The notes: a model not told the origin generated them from the sequence alone. Shown: positions 52,125 to 61,325, numbered from the stretch's first letter. The stretch: 64,000 nucleotides of DNA from JAOPZW01 sp963707695 (GCA_963707695.1 CAVPQY010000006.1:496001-560000); one strand, 5' to 3'. Translations and numbers: made by a program.

Positions 52125-54020
52125 ATGCGCGTGACGTGCCGCCGTATCGTCCCCGGCCTCGTGGCCGGCGTCGCCGTGCTGCTGCTGGCGCCCGCCGCCG
52201 GCCTCGCCGCCGGGCAGGTCGACCTGAGCCCCGCCGCCGGCGCCCCCGGCTCCACCGCCGTCCTTCGGGCTTCGGGCTTCCCCGCGTCCAAGCGCGTCAA
52301 GGTCCGCGCGACCGGCCTCAGGCCGCGGTCGGTCAAGACCTCGCGCCGCGGCGGCTTCACGCTGCGGCTCACGATGCCCAGGCGCTCGGGCTGGGTCACG
52401 ATCACCTCCCGCGGCGGCGGGCGCCGGGTCGCCAGCCGCTTCTACGTCACGTCGCGCCGCGGCGCCTCGCAGGTCGCGGAGCTCGCCGGCGCCGGCGGCG
52501 AGCGCGTGCGCCTCTCGCCGACGACGCTCTACCCGGGCAGCACGCTGCGCGTCCAGGGCACCGGCTTCGCCCACCGTCGCGCGCTCCGGCTCTCCGGCTT
52601 CGGTCGCGCGCTGCGCGTCCGGACGGGCCGGACCGGGGCCTTCACGGCGGCGCTGCGCCTTCCCGCGGTCCTCGCCGCCGGCCCGCGGACCGTGTCCCTC
52701 ATCGGCGCCGGCCTGCGCCTGGCCGCCCCGATGACCGTCAGCGCCCGCGCGACGTCGTCGGGCAACGGCGGCAAGAACCCGCCCGAGAAGCCGCACGAGC
52801 CGCCGACCGAGCCGCCGCCGGCGGTCGTCGCCCCGGCCGCCACCGGGGCGCCCGCGATCTCCGGCACGGCCACGGTCGGGGCGAGCCTGAGGGCGAGCAC
52901 CGGCGCCTGGTCGGGCTCGTCCGCGAGCTACGCCTACGCGTGGGAGCGCTGCTCCGCCACGGGCACCGGCTGCCAGCCGATCGCCGGCGCGACGGCCGCG
53001 TCGTACACCGTCACCGCGGCCGACGACGGCAGCACGCTGCGCGTCGTCGTCACCGCGGCCAACACGGCCGGGTCGGCCCGCGCGCCGTCGGCCGTCACCG
53101 CCCTCGTCCGCACCCCGCCGACCGTCACGAAGAGCCCGTCGATCCCGGCCAAGCCGCAGGAGGGCACGTCGATCACCCTCACCCCGGGCACCTACGGCGG
53201 CACGAAGCCGATCACCGTCACGAGCCAGTGGCAGCGCTGCGGGAACGTCTGCACGGCGATCGCGGGCGCGACCGGCGCCTCCTACGTCGTGCAGGCCGGC
53301 GACGTCGGCTACCGGCTCGTCGTGGTCCAGACCGCCACGAACGCGGCCGGGACGGTCCAGGCGACGTCGGCCCGCTCGCAGCCCGTGACCCCGAAGCCGG
53401 CGGACACGAGCACCGGGCTCATCGCCCACTGGACGATGGACGACACCGGTTCGACGATGGCCGACTCGGCCGGCACCCACCACGGGACGCTGCACAACGT
53501 CACGACGGGCGTGACGCCGGCGTTCTCGGGCACGGGATCGTTCGGGTTCAACGGCGTCAGCAGCTACGTCTCCGTGCCGCAGTCCGACGAGCTCAGCGCC
53601 GTCGACCGGAACGTCACGCTGACGATCCACATGAAGGCCCCGACGGTGTCGAACACCGGCGAGCAGGACTGGGACCTCATGCGCTCCGCCGGGAGCTACT
53701 ACGACGGCGACGAGTACAAGATGGAGTACAACCCCGACGGCTCCGTGCTCTGCGCCTTCAAGGGCAACGGGACGCCCGGCTACACCGAGGTGAAGTCGGC
53801 CCCGCTCGCGCTCGGCCAGTGGCACACGATCAAGTGCATCAAGACGGCGACGGGGGTCCAGACCGTCGTCGACAACGTCACGACGTCGAAGACCGTCAAC
53901 ATCGGCACGATCGTCCTGACGCGCGGCATCATCTTCGGCGCGCACCCGGGTGCGGCCGAGAACGGCGTCAGCGAGTTCTTCAAGGGCCAGCTCGACGAGG
54001 CCAGCATCGCCATCGGCTAG
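52125..54020 (+). CDS. Large exported Ig-repeat protein with LamG/concanavalin-like C-terminus
   Basis: A 631-residue secreted protein. Signal peptide 1-27. Two IPT-like modules of about 95 residues follow (VDLSPAAGAPGSTAVLRASGF and VRLSPTTLYPGSTLRVQGTGF). A Pro/Glu-rich linker (NPPEKPHEPPTEPPP, about 223-240) leads to two Ig-like repeats of the actinobacterial type (YAWERCSATGTGCQPIAGAT and QWQRCGNVCTAIAGATGASY). A C-terminal LamG/concanavalin-like domain (about 425-631) runs from LIAHWTMDDTGSTM to QLDEASIAIG. Probably an adhesin or polysaccharide-binding surface protein. No anchor is seen. Confidence 0.83.
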   Translation: MRVTCRRIVPGLVAGVAVLLLAPAAGLAAGQVDLSPAAGAPGSTAVLRASGFPASKRVKVRATGLRPRSVKTSRRGGFTLRLTMPRRSGWVTITSRGGGRRVASRFYVTSRRGASQVAELAGAGGERVRLSPTTLYPGSTLRVQGTGFAHRRALRLSGFGRALRVRTGRTGAFTAALRLPAVLAAGPRTVSLIGAGLRLAAPMTVSARATSSGNGGKNPPEKPHEPPTEPPPAVVAPAATGAPAISGTATVGASLRASTGAWSGSSASYAYAWERCSATGTGCQPIAGATAASYTVTAADDGSTLRVVVTAANTAGSARAPSAVTALVRTPPTVTKSPSIPAKPQEGTSITLTPGTYGGTKPITVTSQWQRCGNVCTAIAGATGASYVVQAGDVGYRLVVVQTATNAAGTVQATSARSQPVTPKPADTSTGLIAHWTMDDTGSTMADSAGTHHGTLHNVTTGVTPAFSGTGSFGFNGVSSYVSVPQSDELSAVDRNVTLTIHMKAPTVSNTGEQDWDLMRSAGSYYDGDEYKMEYNPDGSVLCAFKGNGTPGYTEVKSAPLALGQWHTIKCIKTATGVQTVVDNVTTSKTVNIGTIVLTRGIIFGAHPGAAENGVSEFFKGQLDEASIAIG

Positions 54021-54042
54021 AGGAGGTCGACGCGGCGGTGCC

Positions 54043-54048
54043 TAGCCT
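54043..54048 (+). promoter_or_regulatory. TAGCCT -10 box of the MDR oxidoreductase gene
   Basis: TAGCCT ends exactly 6 nt before ATG 54055, consistent with transcription starting on the A of the start codon. Confidence 0.5.
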
Positions 54049-54054
54049 GGCGGC

Positions 54055-55041
54055 ATGCCCGCCGCCGCCCACCGCGCCGTCGTCGTCCACGCCCCCGGGC
54101 CGCCCGACGTCCTGCGGGTGGAGGAGCGCCCCCGGCCCGAGCCGCGCCCGGGCTGGGTGCTCGTCCGCGTCCGTGCCTTCGGCCTGAACCGGGCCGAGCT
54201 CGTCACACGGGCGGGCGGGTCGGGGGACGCCGTGCGCTTTCCTCGCGTCCTCGGGATCGAGGCCGTCGGCGAGGTCGTCGACCCGGGCGGCGGCGACCTC
54301 GCGCCCGGGCAGGTCGTGGCCGCCGCGATGGGCGGCATGGGCCGCGACTTCGACGGCGGGTACGAGGAGTACGCCCTCCTGCCGGCGGCGCACGTCATCC
54401 CCGTGACGACGACGCTCGACTGGCCGCGGCTGGGCAGCCTCCCGGAGAGCTTCGGGACGGCCTGGGGCTCGCTCGGCGTCCTCGGGCTGCCGCCGGGGCG
54501 GACGGTGCTCGTGCGCGGCGGGACGTCGTCGGTCGGGCGGGCCGCCATCACGCTGGCCAAGGACGCCGGGCTGACCGTGGTCGCGACGACGCGCCGCCAG
54601 GACCGCCTGGGCGTCCTGCGCGCCGGCGGCGCCGACCACGCGGTCCTCGACGACGGCCGGCTCGTGGCGACCGTGCGGGACGTCGTGCCCGACGGCGTCG
54701 ACGGGCTGCTCGAGCTCGTCGGACCCCGGGCGCTCCTGGGCGCGCTGCAGGCGGTGCGGCCCGGCGGCCGCGTCTGCCTGTCCGGCTTCCTCGAGGGCGT
54801 CTGGGACGCGGCGCAGGCCTCGGCCGCCGCGGGCCAGGCCGGGGTGCGGCTGGGGGGCTTCCAGAGCGGCACGCTCACCCGCGAGGCGTTCGGCGACGCG
54901 CTGCAGCGGATCGCCGACGCGGTGGGGGAGGGGCGCCTGCACGACATCGTCGACTCCACCTTCGCGCTCGACGACGTCGCCGACGCCCACCGCCACATGG
55001 AGGCCGACGCGGCCACCGGGAAGGTCGTCGGGCTCGTCTGA
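54055..55041 (+). CDS. Zinc-independent MDR family quinone oxidoreductase-like protein
   Basis: A 328-residue medium-chain dehydrogenase/reductase. The N-terminal catalytic domain has WVLVRVRAFGLNRAELVTR and VLGIEAVGEVVDPG. The Rossmann fold begins VLVRGGTSSVGRAAITLAKDAG, an NADPH-binding motif as in quinone oxidoreductases (GGxxxVG). The catalytic-zinc ligands and the structural-zinc cysteine loop of alcohol dehydrogenases are absent. Reduction of a quinone or enone with NADPH is likely; the substrate is unknown. Confidence 0.88.
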   Translation: MPAAAHRAVVVHAPGPPDVLRVEERPRPEPRPGWVLVRVRAFGLNRAELVTRAGGSGDAVRFPRVLGIEAVGEVVDPGGGDLAPGQVVAAAMGGMGRDFDGGYEEYALLPAAHVIPVTTTLDWPRLGSLPESFGTAWGSLGVLGLPPGRTVLVRGGTSSVGRAAITLAKDAGLTVVATTRRQDRLGVLRAGGADHAVLDDGRLVATVRDVVPDGVDGLLELVGPRALLGALQAVRPGGRVCLSGFLEGVWDAAQASAAAGQAGVRLGGFQSGTLTREAFGDALQRIADAVGEGRLHDIVDSTFALDDVADAHRHMEADAATGKVVGLV

Positions 55042-55119
55042 GCGACTGGACGGCGGTCCCTGGCGGCCAGGCCCTCGCTGCGGTCCTCGCCCACGCGTGA
55101 GGCGCCATGATCCCGGGTC

Positions 55120-55548
55120 ATGGCGGCCCGCACGCTCGAGGAGTTCGTCGACGCCGTCCGCGGCTACGTCGAGGCGCGCGCGGCCGAGCACGCCGACGAT
55201 CGCTGGTGGGTCCTCGAGCCGACCCTGCTGTCCGAGCGTCGCGGCGTCCTGCACGCCGGCGAGCTGCGCGCGGCGCCGGACGCGCTGCGCACGCTGCGCC
55301 GCGAGGGCCCGGCGGGACTGCCGGCGGTGCTCGGCGTGCGCCGGGCGGCGCTGGCGCTGCACGTCGACCTGCTGCGGGGGACGAGCGTCGAGCCGGCCAT
55401 CGTGCTGGTGATCGTCACGCCGCTGCTGACGGCGATCCAGTCGGCGCCGGTCATGCGGACCGACCTGGGCACGCCGCGGCTGGGGACGTGGGCGCCGGCG
55501 GAGCTCGACGACGACGACGTGCGCTCGGCGGTGGCCGGACTGGCCTGA
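55120..55548 (+). CDS. Conserved protein of unknown function
   Basis: A 142-residue soluble protein. No family is recognised. The sequence has an N-terminal helix (TLEEFVDAVRGYVEARAAEH), a middle part EPTLLSERRGVLHAGELR, and a hydrophobic strand ALALHVDLLRGTSVEPAIVLVIVTPLLTAI that could be a buried strand or a weak membrane segment, ending in an acidic helix (ELDDDDVRSAVAGL). ATG 55120 has a CATGAT hexamer 8 nt upstream, a weak match to the local -10 pattern. A long hairpin follows the stop. Confidence 0.6.
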   Translation: MAARTLEEFVDAVRGYVEARAAEHADDRWWVLEPTLLSERRGVLHAGELRAAPDALRTLRREGPAGLPAVLGVRRAALALHVDLLRGTSVEPAIVLVIVTPLLTAIQSAPVMRTDLGTPRLGTWAPAELDDDDVRSAVAGLA

Positions 55549-55561
55549 GGGCTCGGAGGAC

Positions 55562-55613
55562 CTCCGGTGCGCCGCGACCCCGGGGGGCATGGAGTCGCGG
55601 CGCCGCACCGGAG
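55562..55613. terminator. 16-bp bulged hairpin between the gene at 55120 and cysK
   Basis: CTCCGGTGCG then CCGCGA (55562-55577) pair with TCGCGG and CGCACCGGAG (55595-55613), with a 3-nt bulge on the right arm and a 17-nt loop. It begins 14 nt after the upstream stop and ends 155 nt before cysK. Terminator for the former is most likely. Confidence 0.5.
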
Positions 55614-55753
55614 TGCGTGGTGCAGCGCCGGTTCCAGGCGGCGCCTCCCAGGCGGGAACAGTAGGGGATGTGCAGGGAGAAGCCGTCCGTCGCACGGGCC
55701 CGTCCGCCCGTCGCCCGAAGCGTGCCGATCCCCGGCCCACGGGCGCGGCGCGC

Positions 55754-55759
55754 TAGGCT
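55754..55759 (+). promoter_or_regulatory. TAGGCT -10 box of cysK
   Basis: TAGGCT ends 9 nt before ATG 55769; same hexamer as in front of argG and the LysE gene. Confidence 0.5.
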
Positions 55760-55768
55760 GGCGCGGGC

Positions 55769-56743
55769 ATGTCGCGAATCCCGATCAACATTGCGGACCA
55801 CGTCGGTCGCACGCCGATGGTGCAGCTCACGCGGATCCTCCCGGAGGGCTGCGACGTGCAGCTCTTCGCGAAGCTCGAGGCCTTCAACCCGGGCGGCTCG
55901 GTCAAGGACCGCATCGGCGTGGCGATGCTCGACGCGGCCGAGGCCGAGGGCCGGATCGAGCCCGGGCGGACGACGATCGTCGAGGCGACCTCGGGCAACA
56001 CGGGCATCGCGCTGGCCTTCTGCTGCGCGGCCAAGGGCTACGAGCTCGTGATCTTCCTGCCCCAGGGCATGAGCCGCGAGCGCGAGACGCTGCTGCGCCT
56101 CTACGGCGCGCAGGTCGAGGTGGTCGAGTCGCTCGGCGGCATGGGGGAGGCCGTCGAGGCGGCGCGGGCGCTCGCCGGGCGCGACGACGCCTACCTCCCC
56201 GACCAGTTCTCCAACCCCGCCAACCCCGAGGCCCACCGGCGCACGACGGGCCCGGAGATCCTCGACGCGCTCGACGGCGACCTCGACGTGCTCGTCGCCG
56301 GGGTGGGGACGGGCGGGACGATCACCGGCGTGGGCGAGGTGCTCAAGCAGCGCAACCCCCGCGCGCGGGTCGTCGCCGTCGAGCCGGCGAGCTCGCCCGT
56401 CCTCTCCGGCGGCCCCGCGGGCGCGCACCGCATCCAGGGCATCGGCGCGGGCTTCGTCCCCGCCGTGCTCAACCGCGACCTGCTCGACGAGGTCCTGACC
56501 TGCCCCGACGAGGACGCGATCCACACGGCCTGGGAGCTCGCGCGACGTGAGGGGGTGCTGGCCGGGATGTCCTGCGGCGCGGCCGTGTGGGGCGCGCTGG
56601 AGGTCGCGCGCCGGCCGGAGTCCCGCGGCAAGCGGATCGTCGCCATCCTGCCCGACTCGGGCGAGCGCTACGCGAGCGCGCCGTTCTTCGTGCCGCCGGC
56701 CGCCGGTCCCCGCGACACGGCCCTGGCCGCGCCGCACGCGTAG
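55769..56743 (+). CDS. cysK: Cysteine synthase (O-acetylserine sulfhydrylase)
   Basis: A PLP enzyme making L-cysteine from O-acetylserine and sulfide. 324 residues. The PLP lysine lies in NPGGSVKDR (K46), the substrate loop is ATSGNTGIALA (S75-G79), the phosphate cup is GVGTGGTITGVGE, and the late PDSGERYASAPFF matches CysK. It is followed by cysE 42 nt later, so substrate supply and use are encoded together and the encoded enzymes may form the CysK-CysE complex. Cystathionine beta-synthase-like relatives are longer. Confidence 0.95.
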   Translation: MSRIPINIADHVGRTPMVQLTRILPEGCDVQLFAKLEAFNPGGSVKDRIGVAMLDAAEAEGRIEPGRTTIVEATSGNTGIALAFCCAAKGYELVIFLPQGMSRERETLLRLYGAQVEVVESLGGMGEAVEAARALAGRDDAYLPDQFSNPANPEAHRRTTGPEILDALDGDLDVLVAGVGTGGTITGVGEVLKQRNPRARVVAVEPASSPVLSGGPAGAHRIQGIGAGFVPAVLNRDLLDEVLTCPDEDAIHTAWELARREGVLAGMSCGAAVWGALEVARRPESRGKRIVAILPDSGERYASAPFFVPPAAGPRDTALAAPHA

Positions 56744-56771
56744 GCCCTCCCGACCCTCCGCGCCGGGCGAC

Positions 56772-56777
56772 TACAGT
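56772..56777 (+). promoter_or_regulatory. TACAGT -10 box of cysE
   Basis: TACAGT ends 8 nt before ATG 56786, suggesting that cysE also has its own leaderless start. Confidence 0.45.
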
Positions 56778-56785
56778 CCACGCCG

Positions 56786-57538
56786 ATGCTCGGCCTGCGG
56801 ACAGTGGCGCGCGTCCTCGGCGAGGTTCGCCGCGACGTCGACGCCGTCCACGACCGCGACCCGGCCGCGCGCGGCGTGGGGTCGCTCGAGGTGCTGGCGC
56901 TGTGGCCCGGCGTCCACGCCCTGCTCGCCCACCGCGTCGCCCATGCGCTGCACGGGGCCGGCGTCCCGCTCGTCCCCCGCACGCTCGCGGCCCTCAGCCG
57001 CGCGGCGACGGGGATCGAGATCCACCCGGCCGCCCGCGTCGGGAACGGGCTCTTCATCGACCACGGCGTCGGCGTCGTCATCGGCGAGACGGCGGAGGTC
57101 GGCCGCGACGTCACGCTCTACCAGGGCGTCACGCTCGGCGGCACGGGCTTCGCGACCGGCAAGCGCCACCCGACCGTCGAGGACGAGGTGACGGTCGGCT
57201 CGGGGGCCAAGCTCCTGGGCCCGATCACGGTCGGCCGCGGGGCGAAGGTCGGCGCGAACAGCGTCGTGGTCATCGACGTGCCCCCCGACGCGACGGTCGT
57301 CGGCAACCCCGGCCACGTGGTCCGGGTCGACGGCCGCCGCGTCGACGGGCCCGACGCCGACTGGGTCCACCTGCCCGATCCGGTCGCCGACGCCATCCGC
57401 GGGCTCGCCTCACGCATCGAGGCGGTCGAGCACGCGGTGGCCGAGATGGCCGACGAGGCGGGCACCGCCCCGCCGCCGTCGCAGGCCGACGTCCGGCCCC
57501 TGCGCCCCCGGCGCGGCCCCAACCCGGCCGGCGGGTAG
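56786..57538 (+). CDS. cysE: Serine O-acetyltransferase
   Basis: Acetylates L-serine with acetyl-CoA, the first step of cysteine synthesis. 250 residues: an N-terminal helical domain, then a left-handed beta-helix of hexapeptide repeats (GIEIHPAARVGNGLFIDHG, VVIGETAEVGRDVTLYQGVT), with the catalytic His in FIDHGVGVV and the GKRHPTVED loop. The C-terminal tail (about residues 200-250) is longer than usual and Pro/Arg-rich. The CysK-binding C-terminal isoleucine of enteric CysE is absent (it ends NPAGG). Confidence 0.93.
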   Translation: MLGLRTVARVLGEVRRDVDAVHDRDPAARGVGSLEVLALWPGVHALLAHRVAHALHGAGVPLVPRTLAALSRAATGIEIHPAARVGNGLFIDHGVGVVIGETAEVGRDVTLYQGVTLGGTGFATGKRHPTVEDEVTVGSGAKLLGPITVGRGAKVGANSVVVIDVPPDATVVGNPGHVVRVDGRRVDGPDADWVHLPDPVADAIRGLASRIEAVEHAVAEMADEAGTAPPPSQADVRPLRPRRGPNPAGG

Positions 57539-57560
57539 GGCCCGCGGCCGCGCGGGGCGC

Positions 57561-59685
57561 TCAGGCCCGCGACGGCGACCAGCAGGCTGACGAGGAGGAC
57601 GTCGACGTGCTCCGTGCCGGGGCGCCGGATCCCGGCAGCGCGGCCCGCCAGGCCGCCTGCAGGGCGTGGACGTCTGGCACGTGCCCGCTCGGCGGGCCGC
57701 CCTGCAGGGTGGCCGTCGCCGGGCCGCGCAGCGCCGTCGCGACGAGGATCGCCCGGGCGGCGCGGAGCCGCTCGAGGGTCAGCGGCTCCTCGCGCACCGC
57801 GAGCCCGAGGGCGCGCGCGTGGCCCTCGACGCGGCGGCGGCTCGTCGAGTCCAGCAGCCGGCCGTCGCGGGGTGGGCCGACGAGCGCGCCTCGCTCGAGC
57901 GCCAGGACGCTGGCCCAGCCGGTCTCCAGGACGTCGCCGTCGAGGTCGACGAGCAGCGGCGTGGCGCCGTGCCGCCGCGCCAGGGCGTCGAGCAGCCGGC
58001 GGTCGGCCCACTTGTGCTCGCCGAGGCCGCCGGGCAGCGTCACCGGCGCGAGGACCGCCGGGCGCGGGGGCGGGACCGGGCCGGTCTCCACGTGCGCGGC
58101 CCGGCCCGGGGTGAGCACGACGCGGGCGCGGAGGGTCCCGGCGAGCCCGTCGGGAAGGACGTCGCCCGCCGGTGCGTCGAGGCCGAGCGCCGCGGCGCTG
58201 GCGCGCAGGCGGGCGAGGTGGGCCTCGAGGTCGACGGGGACGCCGTCGTGGACGAGGAGCGTCGTGAGCACGCCGTGGGCGGGGTCGGGGCGCTCGCCGT
58301 GGGCGAGGGCCTCCGGCGGGGCCGGCGCCGTCGCCCGCCGCGGGCGCTCGGCGGCCGGCCGCGTGCCGTCGGCGGCCAGCCGGGTCCCGGCCGCGGCCAG
58401 GAGCGGCCGGGCCTTGACCAGGCACTCCTCGAGCTCGGCCTCGGGATCCGAGCCCCACGTCACGCCGCCGCCCGCCCCGAGCCACGCACGGTCGCCGCGC
58501 GAGCTCGAAGGTGCGGATCGCGACGCTGAGCTCGAGCCCCGCGACGGGGCTGGCGAAGCCGATGGCGCCGGTGTAGGTCTCGCGCCCGGTGGCCTCGAGC
58601 TCGTCGATGACGCGGAGCGCCTGGACCTTCGGCGCCCCGGTCACGGAGCCGGGCGGGAAGGTCGCGCGCAGCAGGTCGGCGTCGGTGGCGTCCTCGCGGA
58701 GCGTCCCGCGCACCTCGGAGACGAGGTGCGCGACACCGGCGTGGACCCGCGGCTCGGCGAGGGCGTCGACCCGTACCGAGCCGTACGCGCAGACCCGCCC
58801 GAGGTCGTTGCGCATGAGGTCGGCGATCATGACGTTCTCGGCGCGATCCTTGGCCGAGGCGGCGAGCGCCGCGCCGGCGTCGCCGTCCTCCAGCGGCGCG
58901 GTGCCCTTGATCGGCGCGGTCCGCACGGTGCGCCCGTGGCGCTCGAGGAAGAGCTCGGGGGAGAGCGAGACGGCCGCGCTTCGCGCCCCCGTCACCAGCG
59001 CGGCGCGGTCGGGCCGCAGCGCCCCGGCGGCGCGGGCGAAGAGCGCCGCCGGCGACCCGTGCCAGTCGCCGTCCAGACGCAGGCAGAGGCTCGCCTGGAA
59101 GAGGTCGCCGGCGGCGATGCGCTCGCGGCAGGCCGCCACGGCGGCGCGGTGCCCGGTCGCGCCGGGCGCGCGCAGCGCGAACGGGCCCAGGCGCGCAGCG
59201 GCCGGCGGGGCGGCGGCCGCGGCGCCCAGCCGCCGCCGCAGGGTCTCCAGTCGCTCCGCCAGCGCGCCGTCCCGGGCGTGGGTCCACAGCGCCTCGAACC
59301 ACCACCGCCCCTCCGGGTCCAGGCGCAGGACGTGGTCGTAGAAGGCGAGGTCGGCGTCGGGCAGCGCCACGGGTCGCGGGGGCGGAGGCGGGACGTGCTC
59401 CACGCGCCGCGCGAGGCCGAAGCCGAGCCGGCCGACCCAGCCGCCGCCGACGGCGTGCTCCGGGGCGTCGCCGCGCTCGACGGCGGGCTGCTCGTCGAGC
59501 AGCGCGAACGGGTCCTCGCCCGGGGTGGCGACCCGGACCGGCGCCGAGCCGAGGATCGCGCCGCCCCCGGCCCAGCGACCGGTGAGCGCGAAGGGCCGCT
59601 CGTCGCCGCCGAGGGCGAGCGCCGCCCGCCAGGGGTCGACGGCGACCTGGTGCAGCGCGGTCCGCCGCAGCCGCGCGGTGCGCAT
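57561..59685 (-). CDS. pabBC: Aminodeoxychorismate synthase PabB fused to 4-amino-4-deoxychorismate lyase PabC (frameshifted)
   Basis: Makes p-aminobenzoate for folate. The N-terminal part (about residues 1-400) is a chorismate-binding PabB domain, with AGDLFQASLCLRL, the RTAPIKGTAPLEDGD motif, SAKDRAENVMIADLMRNDLG, FPPGSVTGAPKVQAL and GRETYTGAIGF. The frame breaks near 58500 by one extra base; the missing GDRAWLGAGGGVTWGSD block is restored in the next frame. The C-terminal part is a PLP-fold PabC domain (LLVHDGVPVDLEAH, GEHKWADRRLLDAL with the likely PLP lysine, ETGWASVLALERG). The glutaminase PabA is not in the window. It starts in a TGATG overlap with the upstream gene. Corrected length is about 707 residues. 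Confidence 0.88.
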
Positions 59686-60590
59686 CAGTAGAAGACGGTC
59701 CGGCAGCGGTGGCGCGGGATCGCCTTGTACCGGGGCTCCCCGCCGCGCGTCCAGAGCCAGTGGTCGACGGTCTGCTCGTCGACGCCCAGGCGCGCGGCCA
59801 GCAGCTCGCAGGCGCGCACCGCGCCGGCGCGGATCTCGCGTTCCTGCGGCCCGGGGCGCAGCAGCTCGCCGGCGTCGATGCGCGCCTCGAGACGCGGGTC
59901 GTAGACGAGGACGCCCTCGACGCGCAGGACGTGGGGGACGAGGTTGTCGGCGAAGATCGTGAGCCGGTCGAGGTCGGTGAAGCCCGCGACTCCGGCCAGG
60001 GCGAGGTCGCTGGGGACGAGCTGCGCGCGCTTGTAGAAGCCGCGGTCGTCGTACATGGCCATCCCGCCGGCGAGCGCCTCGGCCAGCCGGACGGCGGAGC
60101 CGCCCGCGGCGCGGACGAGGTCCAGCGCGCTGCGCTCGCCCAGGAACGTCCCGAGCCCGCGCAGCGCCTGGGCGAAGAGGGCCATGAGCTCGTGGTCGGC
60201 CGGCTGCCCGAGGACGTCGGCGACCTCGTCGGCGCGCAGCGCGCGCAGCTCGGGATTCGACCACGGCCCGTGGGCGCGGAAGCGGTCGGCCAGCGCCCAC
60301 GCGACGGTGAAGTAGCCCGACACGGGACGGCCGGCGACCTCGCGCTTGCGCAGGGTCGGCCACCACCCCGAGCCGAAGTTCACGGTGTCGAGCGTCAGCA
60401 GGTAGGTCGCCACGTCGGCCTCGGAGCCGTCGAGGAAGTGCCGCTCGGCGTCCAGGGCCGGCGCCGTCAGGTCCCATCCGCCGGCGCCGTCGTCGAGGAC
60501 CGCGTCGAGGCGCTCGGAGTCGATCCGGACGCTCGTGGCCTGCTCGGCCAGCCGCGTGCAGGCGGCGCGGACGTCGTCGGGCAGGGCCAT
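59685..60590 (-). CDS. Queuosine salvage protein, Qng1-like N-glycosylase (DUF2419)
   Basis: A 301-residue protein matching the Q-salvage family, which releases queuine from queuosine 5'-phosphate. Visible family features are LDTVNFGSGWWPTL, VSGYFTVAWAL, LTIFADNLVPHVLRVEGVL, DAGELLRPGPQEREIRAGAV and a C-terminal RYKAIPRHRCRTVFY. Known members occur in eukaryotes and scattered bacteria such as Sphaerobacter. No tgt or de novo queuosine gene is in the window. It is co-translated with pabBC (TGATG at 59683-59687). A TACCGT box (60601-60606, minus strand) lies 10 nt before the start. Confidence 0.88.
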   Translation of the reverse strand: MALPDDVRAACTRLAEQATSVRIDSERLDAVLDDGAGGWDLTAPALDAERHFLDGSEADVATYLLTLDTVNFGSGWWPTLRKREVAGRPVSGYFTVAWALADRFRAHGPWSNPELRALRADEVADVLGQPADHELMALFAQALRGLGTFLGERSALDLVRAAGGSAVRLAEALAGGMAMYDDRGFYKRAQLVPSDLALAGVAGFTDLDRLTIFADNLVPHVLRVEGVLVYDPRLEARIDAGELLRPGPQEREIRAGAVRACELLAARLGVDEQTVDHWLWTRGGEPRYKAIPRHRCRTVFY

Positions 60591-60600
60591 GGCCGCTGCG

Positions 60601-60606
60601 ACGGTA
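60601..60606 (-). promoter_or_regulatory. TACCGT -10 box of the Qng1-pabBC unit
   Basis: On the minus strand TACCGT ends 10 nt before ATG 60590; no ribosome site is evident. Confidence 0.4.
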
Positions 60607-60632
60607 GCTCAGTCGGCGCCCGGGTCCCGGCG

Positions 60633-61181
60633 TCAGCGCCGGCCCGCGTCGAGCGCGAAGGTCGCGCCGTCGCCGCCTCTGGGCGTCCCGCCGGCGATCC
60701 CGACGCCGACCCACCGGAAGCCGCGGTCGAGCAGGATCGCGCGGTGGGGCGGGCTGCGCAGCCACAGGCGGACGATGGCCGCGGCGCTCGTGCGCCGGCC
60801 GCCCGCCCACCCGATCGCCTCGCCGATCGACCAGGCGCGCGCGCCGTCGAGCCAGCCCGTCCGCCGCACGCGGCTCGCGGGCGTGCTGCCACCCGGGGCG
60901 ACGTGGTCGAAGAAGCGGCGGCGGACCATGTCGGCCGCATGCGCCTGGGCGGCGCGCCGCAGGCCACCGGCGGACCGGTACGGCCGCAGGCCGCGGCGGC
61001 GGCGCTCGCGGTTGACGAGGCAGACCACGGCGCGGCGGCCGGTGGTCGCCGGCAGCGCCTGGACCGGCCGGGTCGCGCCGGCGCAGGGCGCCGTGGCGGC
61101 GCCGGCGCCGGGCGGCGCGGCGATCCCGAGCAGCAGCGCCGTCAGGACGACGACGAGCGAGGGTGCGGTGCGGGGGCGCAT
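60633..61181 (-). CDS. Exported CAP-domain (SCP-like) protein
   Basis: A 182-residue secreted protein with signal peptide 1-28 (VVVLTALLLGIAAPPGAGA). The CAP domain shows CLVNRERRRRGLRPY, AAQAHAADMVRRRFFDHVAPGG (a DM-x-x-R-x-F-F-x-H core), GEAIGWAGG and LWLRSPPHRAILLDRGFRWVGVG, the conserved HE-type pocket with H and E/G residues. Bacterial CAP proteins are abundant in actinobacteria and of uncertain role. Two cysteines (C33 and C54) probably form a disulfide. It runs into the Qng1 gene with a 42-nt gap. Confidence 0.88.
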   Translation of the reverse strand: MRPRTAPSLVVVLTALLLGIAAPPGAGAATAPCAGATRPVQALPATTGRRAVVCLVNRERRRRGLRPYRSAGGLRRAAQAHAADMVRRRFFDHVAPGGSTPASRVRRTGWLDGARAWSIGEAIGWAGGRRTSAAAIVRLWLRSPPHRAILLDRGFRWVGVGIAGGTPRGGDGATFALDAGRR

Positions 61182-61325
61182 GCGCGCCCGATGATGGCCG
61201 CTCGACGTCGGCGACGTCGCGGGTGCCGCGGTCGACGGCGAGCACGCGCGCCGTCGACGGCGGGCACGCGCGCCCGCGACGGGCGGACCCGAGCGCCCGC
61301 GACGGCGTGCGCCCCCCGCCGACCG

